Source: Euperipatoides rowelli
Taxonomy: Eukaryota; Onychophora; Udeonychophora; Euonychophora; Peripatopsidae
Reading direction: 5' to 3' (one strand)
DNA: 12,422 nt
Assembly (NCBI GenBank): GCA_003024985.2
Contig: PXIH01S0026075.1
Positions 7,966-12,422 of the stretch are shown piece after piece (within the stretch, counting starts at the first letter, position 1; each line of letters starts with the position of its first letter). Under the pieces are notes generated by a model. That model saw nothing but the letters and a program-made list of their open reading frames with translations. It was not told the origin of the DNA and made no database searches. The position numbers and the translations under genes are program-made.

Positions 7966-8640
7966 TTGAGGATAGACAAAATAAGAAAAAAGCGATCTGT
8001 TATTCGTGGGATGACGACAAAGCTGTTTAAAAAAATTGAAACGTATTTAAGTTTAGATAAGAGCCAGACTGATATTTCTGAGTTAGAAGCTTTATTTTAG
8101 CAGTTGGTTCTTAAATCAAACACGCTAAACGAGCAAGATTAATTAATGGAGAGCTCTATAAATGAGAAAAGCAAATATGCTTTATAAATTGAATCTTGTG
8201 AAGAATATCAAGATAATATAATTGATTGGAAANTTTTTTTTGTTTGTTGACTAAATTTTGAATTCTTATGTATCTTATTTAGGATTAATAAACGATTTTA
8301 ATAATAATAATAATAATAAGAGTGAAGTTGATAAATCTTCCTCCTTGACAGTGGCTCCTCTACACAATATTAATAGAAGCAGAATGAAAGTTCCATCTGC
8401 AGCAGATTTAATTGCAACTGTGAAGGAGAAGTTTGGTATATAAATTAATACAAAATGTGTGAAGTGATAAGTATTGATGAGAAGAGAGAACTTCTTAAAA
8501 ACAAGGTCGATGGTTTTTTATGCTTATTACCTAGACATAAAATGCAAAAATTGTCAACGCAAAGAATCTTGCAAAATTTGTAAACTGAGACACAATAGAG
8601 GTATTTGTTATTAAAATAAATGTAAAGAAAATGTAGAGGA
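7966..8640 (+). pseudogene. gag: BEL/Pao gag remnant, internally deleted
   Basis: The N-terminal part is open from 7966 (first ATG 8011) and reads IRKKRSVIRG then ETYLSLDKSQTDISELEALF. It is interrupted by stops at 8098-8100, 8140-8142 and 8185-8187, then runs to EEYQDNIIDWK near 8230. This matches the helical start of BEL/Pao gag. The central gag region (DUF1759-like, a few hundred residues in the family) is essentially missing: only about 200 bases, with a (TAA)7 tract at 8299-8319 coding Asn, separate the start from the nucleocapsid. The nucleocapsid shows CKNCQRKESCKICKLRHN at 8543-8596, a C-x2-C-x5-C-x2-C-x3-H arrangement. The preceding CLLPRHK-type knuckle is frameshifted. After a stop near 8609 the frame continues into the protease. 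Confidence 0.7.
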
Positions 8641-9263
8641 TAACAAAGTTGATTCTGTAGTTTNTTGCTGTAGAGCTGTGACTAAAAGCAAATTTGATAC
8701 TANTAAAGTCATNTTACAGACCTGTTCTGTGGTAGTTTGGAATGATGTGCAAGCAGAAATGGCAGTTCTTCTCCTAGATGGAGGATCACAGCGGTCATTT
8801 ATTAAACATGATTTGGCTAGGAAATTAGAACTCCCAATCATAGGCAGAGAAGCACTCTCAGTTTATGCATTTGGATCTAAAGTGCCAACAGAAAAATTAT
8901 ATAACCTAGTTAAGCTCAAAATTGAAAATAAAGATGGTCATAGTCAAAATATTGAAATAGAAACCTTGGAAACAGTACAGATATCTTCTGTACATATTCC
9001 TTCCTTTGTCAGGGACTTGAATAACAAAGGATATATTGTTATTAAAAGGCTTACAGCTAGCAAACTGTTTTGAAGGCAATGAAAGATGTGCAATTNATGT
9101 TCTAATTGGTGCTGATTATTACTGGTCTGTAGTATCAGGTAAAATAAAAAGACTTAATGATAATTTTGTTTCTACTGAAACAATGTTTGGTTGGAGTTTT
9201 CAAGGTCGATATAATGCTACTATTGGAAGTGATACTATAAATATGAATTTAATGAAAATGTAA
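8641..9263 (+). pseudogene. BEL/Pao aspartic protease (DUF1758-type) and following segment
   Basis: The frame 8678-9073 shows the BEL/Pao protease fold: a strand at about 8714-8740, then LLLDGGSQRSFI with the active-site Asp at 8777-8779. The family normally has D-[ST]-G; here the middle residue is Gly, which would impair or abolish catalysis. The family-typical YAFGS follows at about 8861. The frame ends at a TGA at 9071-9073. The next part continues one frame over (9036-9263) with IGADYYW (DYYW at 9114-9125) and FGW at 9186-9194, both hallmarks of the segment between protease and reverse transcriptase in BEL/Pao pol. Ambiguous bases at 8664, 8703, 8713 and 9096 lie in this gene. Confidence 0.85.
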
Positions 9264-10236
9264 TTTTGGGAAGTAGAAATTTTAGGAATAGAAATCAGAT
9301 TGATTGAAACTATTAATTCCCCAAATCAATAAGTGATGAAATTTTTTTAGTCTACCATAAAGTATGAAAATAATAGATAAATATTGCAACTTCCTTGGAA
9401 ACCAAATACAAAATATTTATTAAAAAATAATAGAGAAGAAGCAAAAGAGTGATATGAAAAATTGAATATTAAATTCAGAAAAAAATCCAAAGTTATATGA
9501 TCAATATAAAGAAGTGATTATGATTTATTTGGATGAAAATTTTGTAGAGGTTATCTTTGAAGATGATAACAATCAAGGACAACCAATTTTCTACTTACCT
9601 CAGAGAGCAGTCATTCATATTGACAGGGCAACAAGTCAAGTGAGAATAGTCTTTAACACATCTTGCAAGCCAAAAGGTAGTATGTCTTTAAATGATTGCC
9701 TTTATACAGGAGCTAACTTATATCTAGACATATTTGAACTTCTTATTAAATTTTGTGAAAATCCCATAGCCTTTATTGTTGATGTCAAACAAGCATTTTT
9801 ACAGATTGAGATAGATAAGAGAGGCAAAGATGTAACTCATTTCTTCTGGTAGAATAATCTATTAGAAGCTGCAAGCCAAGAAAAGCTTAAAGTCCTTCAT
9901 TTTACCCGAGTACTGTTTGGAGTAAAATCTAGTCCATTTCTTTTGGCAGCTACAATAAAATATCACTTGAATAAATATAAGGAGAAGCATCCCGAAGCTT
10001 ATAATTTGTTAAATAATTTTTTATATGTGGATGATCTCAGTGGTGGTCACCTTGATGCAGATAAAACTTTAAAAATAAGTACTGAATGTATAGAAATATT
10101 TAATGAAGCTGGAATGTCCCTAAGAAAGTGGCAAACGAACTCAATGGAATTAAGAAGTCATTGGATTGACTTGGGGTACACATGGAAGAATCAGTTAATA
10201 TTATTGCACAAAATGGGTTGTCGCTTAAAGTTTTAA
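9264..10236 (+). pseudogene. BEL/Pao reverse transcriptase, YVDD intact
   Basis: After a decayed stretch (WEVEILGIE at about 9268) the LPWKPN motif at 9390-9407 marks the approach to reverse transcriptase, with a TGA at 9450-9452 and a frameshift in the A run near 9480. The main frame (9481-10170) holds the finger and palm motifs: YLPQRAV, VRIVFNTSCKPKG, LNDCLYTG, the first catalytic Asp in VDVKQAF (Asp at 9781-9783), FGVKSSPF and YVDD at 10024-10035. One in-frame TAG at 9850-9852 interrupts it between VDVKQAF and FGVKSSPF. Both catalytic Asp clusters survive, so loss of function here is due to stops and frameshifts. The enzyme copies element RNA into DNA in the particle. A further shift near 10170 moves the coding trace into another frame. 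Confidence 0.9.
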
Positions 10237-10980
10237 GAATTGCTTGGAACACAGAAAAGGATGCCTTCGATTTTAACAGTTCAAAGTTAATAAATACTTT
10301 ATCCCAAGGGAATGATTGCAAAAGATTTGTTTTATAATTAGCTAGTTCCACATTTAACCCTATAGTATTGTTAGGACCTTTTACTATCAGAATTAAATGT
10401 TTAATTCAAGAAATGTGGTGTTCAGATATAAGTTGGGATGAGGAATTCCTGATTACTTAAAGGGAAAATGGCATGCTTGGTGTAATGAAATTCAAGAGTT
10501 AGATAAGATATCTATATCCCAATACTATTTAGCCAAAAACAAGTAAGGAATCTGCAAAAATATCTGAATTATGCTGTTTTTCTGATGCCAATAAAAAAGC
10601 TTATGGCACAGTAATTTATTTAAGGATAACAACGGACAAGGGCAAAATCTTAATCTGTTTTCTATCATCAAAAAGTAAAGTATCTCCTTTAAAGGTTATA
10701 ACATTGACAAGACTTAAATTAATGGGATCACTTCTAGCAGATAGACTTAACAGTCGACTAACTAAAGCTTTGAAATATAATTTAATTTCTCATTTCTGGA
10801 GTGATTCTACCATAGTCTAACACTTCATAAGAGGTATTCCTGAAAAATTTAAACCCTTCATAAAAAATTGCATTGAAGAAATTTAACAAATTACTCAACC
10901 AGACTTTTGGGCACACTGTTCTGGGAAAGAAAATCCAATGGATATTCTATCAAGAGGCACTTTTGTTTTTGAACTTAGAA
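10237..10980 (+). pseudogene. BEL/Pao RT-RNase H connection and RNase H
   Basis: One frame can be followed from about 10170 to 10950. The connection region shows VLRIAWNTEKDAF and, near 10420, IQEMWCSDISWDEEF, as in BEL/Pao pol. RNase H follows: first acidic residue in FSDANKKAYG (Asp at 10584-10586); the usual glutamate in R-L-E-L is a Lys here (10716-10718); third acidic residue in WSDST (Asp at 10803-10805); last in GKENPMDILSRG (Asp at 10941-10943). Stops occur at 10818-10820 and near 10884, and also upstream in the connection. With one of four metal ligands replaced by Lys, the domain would be inactive even if the frame were whole. Confidence 0.8.
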
Positions 10981-11199
10981 ATAATAAAAATTGGTGGCAT
11001 GGATAAACTGGCTTAAAAAGAAAAGAAATATTGACCTAAAATGTCAAATAATTACAATAACTTCAATGAAGAAAAATTAGAAGTAAAGCAAAGATACTTA
11101 AATACTTCTCAATATAGTTGTGTAGCAAATGAATCTGCAAAAATAATAAATATATTTAATTTTAGTTCTTTATTAAAGCTAAATAAACTGAATGGGTAA
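10981..11199 (+). other. Decayed RNase H-integrase spacer
   Basis: This is the linker position between RNase H and integrase of the BEL/Pao element. The frames are broken by several stops and I see no family motif. Sequence recognisable as the pre-integrase segment resumes after about 11220. Confidence 0.4.
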
Positions 11200-12247
11200 A
11201 ATGTTTTTTATTTAATCTTAAAAATAAAATAAGAAGGAAAAACCAACTAAGTGCTGAAGAGTTAACCGAAGCTACTGAATTCTGGATAAGGATTACTCAA
11301 CGTGAAAATCATTAAGCTGAAATTGAATCATTGTTAAAAGGTAATACTATTGACCCAAGATCAAGTTTAGTGAGTCTGAATCCTTTCTTGGATGACAAGA
11401 AAATCATCAGAGTGGATGGAAGACTTAGTAATTCCTTTTACTCTAAAGATGAAGTACATCCAATTCTTATCCCTCCAAATTCCAAATTCACAGAATTATT
11501 GATAATAAGTGTACATAACAAGTTATTCCATAATGGAGTGGCAATCACTCTTAATCACATTCTAAAGCAGTTTTGGATAATTAAAAAAAGACAATATATT
11601 AAAAAAATTTTGAGGAGACGTTTGATATGTAAAAAATATTGTGCCAGAGTAACTAGGCAATAACCGGACAGTTACCCAAAGGCATAATAGAAAATTTCCC
11701 TCCATTTTACATATTTTTTGCTGGTTCAATATATTTAAAAATAAAACAGAAAGCAAAAAACATATGTTGTGTTGTTTACTTGTGCTGTCACTCAAGCTGT
11801 TCATCTTGAACTTGTAACAGATCTATTATTGGATAAATTTCTTCTGACTTTCCGAAAGTTTATAGCCAGATGTGGGAATTGTCATACTATATATTCGGAT
11901 AATTCTAAAACCTTCAAATGGGCAGAAAAGGAATTGAATCATATAATAAAGATTTTAAGAAGACATGAAGTTCAAGACTTTATCGCTAAGGAAGAGATAA
12001 ACTGGAAATATATAATGGAAAGAGCACCTGGTGGGGTGGATTTTATTAAAGGATGGTAAAAATTTGTTTAAGGAAAGTACTGGGAAGAGAACTCCTTATA
12101 TTCGCAGAGCTCTTGACTATTTTAGCAGAAGTTGAAACAATATTGAATTCAAGATCTCTAACCTACTCATATAATGACTTAAATGAACCGGAACCACTTA
12201 CTACTTCACACTTCTTGTCAGGGAGAGATTCTAATTTTATACCATAA
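11200..12247 (+). pseudogene. BEL/Pao integrase, truncated and mutated
   Basis: The pre-integrase helix is at about 11255-11330 (ELTEATEFWIR), with a stop near 11313. Frame 11331-11663 holds RVDGRLSN, HPILIPPNS and the zinc domain: His in SVHNKLFHNG, then RRLICKKY, where the family has C-x2-C; the first Cys is Arg. The catalytic core starts in a broken stretch. FFAGSIYLK at about 11714-11740 aligns with the family VDFAG, with Phe where the first catalytic Asp belongs. Frame 11769-12059 continues with TCAVTQAVHLELV, the second Asp in YSDNSKTF (11898-11900) and the Glu in MERAP (12018-12020). A frameshift near 12055 leads to 12053-12247, ending in SHFLSGR. Integrase inserts element DNA into the host chromosome; this copy cannot. 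Confidence 0.85.
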
Positions 12248-12254
12248 CATAACC

Positions 12255-12422
12255 CAGTGTTTTCCAAACGTTATGTACCAATGCCCCCCTTTTTCCATAA
12301 AATATTTTGGCGCCCCCCGTCAACACAAAAAAAAAAAATCATAACAGTCTAACTTTGTAAACGTAACTAATTTCCAAGGCTTAGACTTGGGCTAAGAATT
12401 TAATAGAATACAAAATAAAATA
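12255..12422 (+). mobile_element. Second hAT-type element, left end only, inserted in the integrase
   Basis: CAGTGTTTTCCAAACG at 12255 begins a hAT-type terminal repeat. It is followed by a subterminal pattern found in many animal hAT families: GCCCCCC at about 12284, an A+T stretch, then GGCGCCCCCCG at about 12309-12319. The boundary coincides with the end of recognisable integrase sequence. The 8 bp before it (12247-12254, ACATAACC) would be the left target duplication, but the right end is outside the window. It differs from the 3928-4659 element beyond the first bases, so it belongs to another family. Confidence 0.7.

Larger units (their letters stand above)
7289..12254 (+). mobile_element. 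BEL/Pao LTR retrotransposon, 5' LTR to integrase, dead copy
   Basis: In order I see a putative LTR, a tRNA-Gly primer-binding site, a leader, a gag remnant with zinc knuckles, an aspartic protease, reverse transcriptase, RNase H and integrase, all on the + strand. The protease-RT-RNase H-integrase order together with BEL-specific motifs (DYYW and FGW after the protease, LPWK, NDCLYTG, YVDD, HPILIP, TSHFLSGR) identifies BEL/Pao (Belpaoviridae-type). These elements normally carry one long gag-pol frame. Here it is split by at least ten stops and several frameshifts, and by an internal gag deletion. The right side is interrupted by a hAT insertion at 12255, and no 3' LTR is in the window. Confidence 0.9.

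Noticed and set aside
8299-8319. CRISPR-like or functional tandem repeat
   Set aside because: It is a plain (TAA)7 microsatellite in the gag remnant.
10100-10351. 83-codon frame on the - strand
   Set aside because: Antisense to the reverse transcriptase/RNase H connection, which has clear family motifs on the + strand.

Overview
This is a gene-poor, strongly A+T-rich stretch of animal nuclear DNA, most likely from an arthropod or another invertebrate. The reasons are its retroelement families (BEL/Pao, and a Ty3/gypsy-like piece), its cut-and-paste transposon ends (hAT, PIF/Harbinger), and a primer-binding site complementary to animal tRNA-Gly(GCC). I see no intact host gene, tRNA, rRNA or CRISPR array. 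The coding signal is decayed transposable-element DNA, broken by stops and frameshifts. The species cannot be named from this sequence.

Layout. 1-2704: an old Ty3/gypsy-like remnant on the + strand, with a coiled-coil gag-like start (196-518), a retropepsin-like segment whose catalytic triad is spoiled (about 950-1414), and a downstream segment carrying a precise 31-residue tandem repeat (1686-1949). Its last 750 bases are open in places but unassigned, and no reverse transcriptase is visible. 2705-3609: no gene. 3610-3864: a foldback element with 59-bp arms. 3928-4659: a non-autonomous hAT element with terminal inverted repeats, a degenerate 8-bp target duplication and an 18-C homopolymer. 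4660-6459: no gene. 6463-7284: a PIF/Harbinger-type non-autonomous element with TTA target duplication and palindromic GC-richer ends.

7289-12254: the 5' and central parts of a BEL/Pao LTR retrotransposon on the + strand. It has a putative 5' LTR, an exact 19-nt tRNA-Gly primer-binding site, a leader, gag remnants, aspartic protease, reverse transcriptase with an intact YVDD, RNase H and integrase. The order is the BEL/Pao order. Every coding part is interrupted, and several catalytic residues outside the reverse transcriptase are changed, so the copy is dead. At 12255 a second, different hAT element begins inside the integrase C-terminal region and runs off the window; any 3' LTR lies beyond it.

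The window reads as nested and adjacent insertions of different ages, not as a cooperating gene set. The points most worth a second look are the 31-residue triplicated repeat, the paired inverted repeats around the primer-binding site, the foldback whose arms are best conserved on the inside, and the Harbinger element sitting on the edge of the BEL LTR. I found no convincing new biological system.
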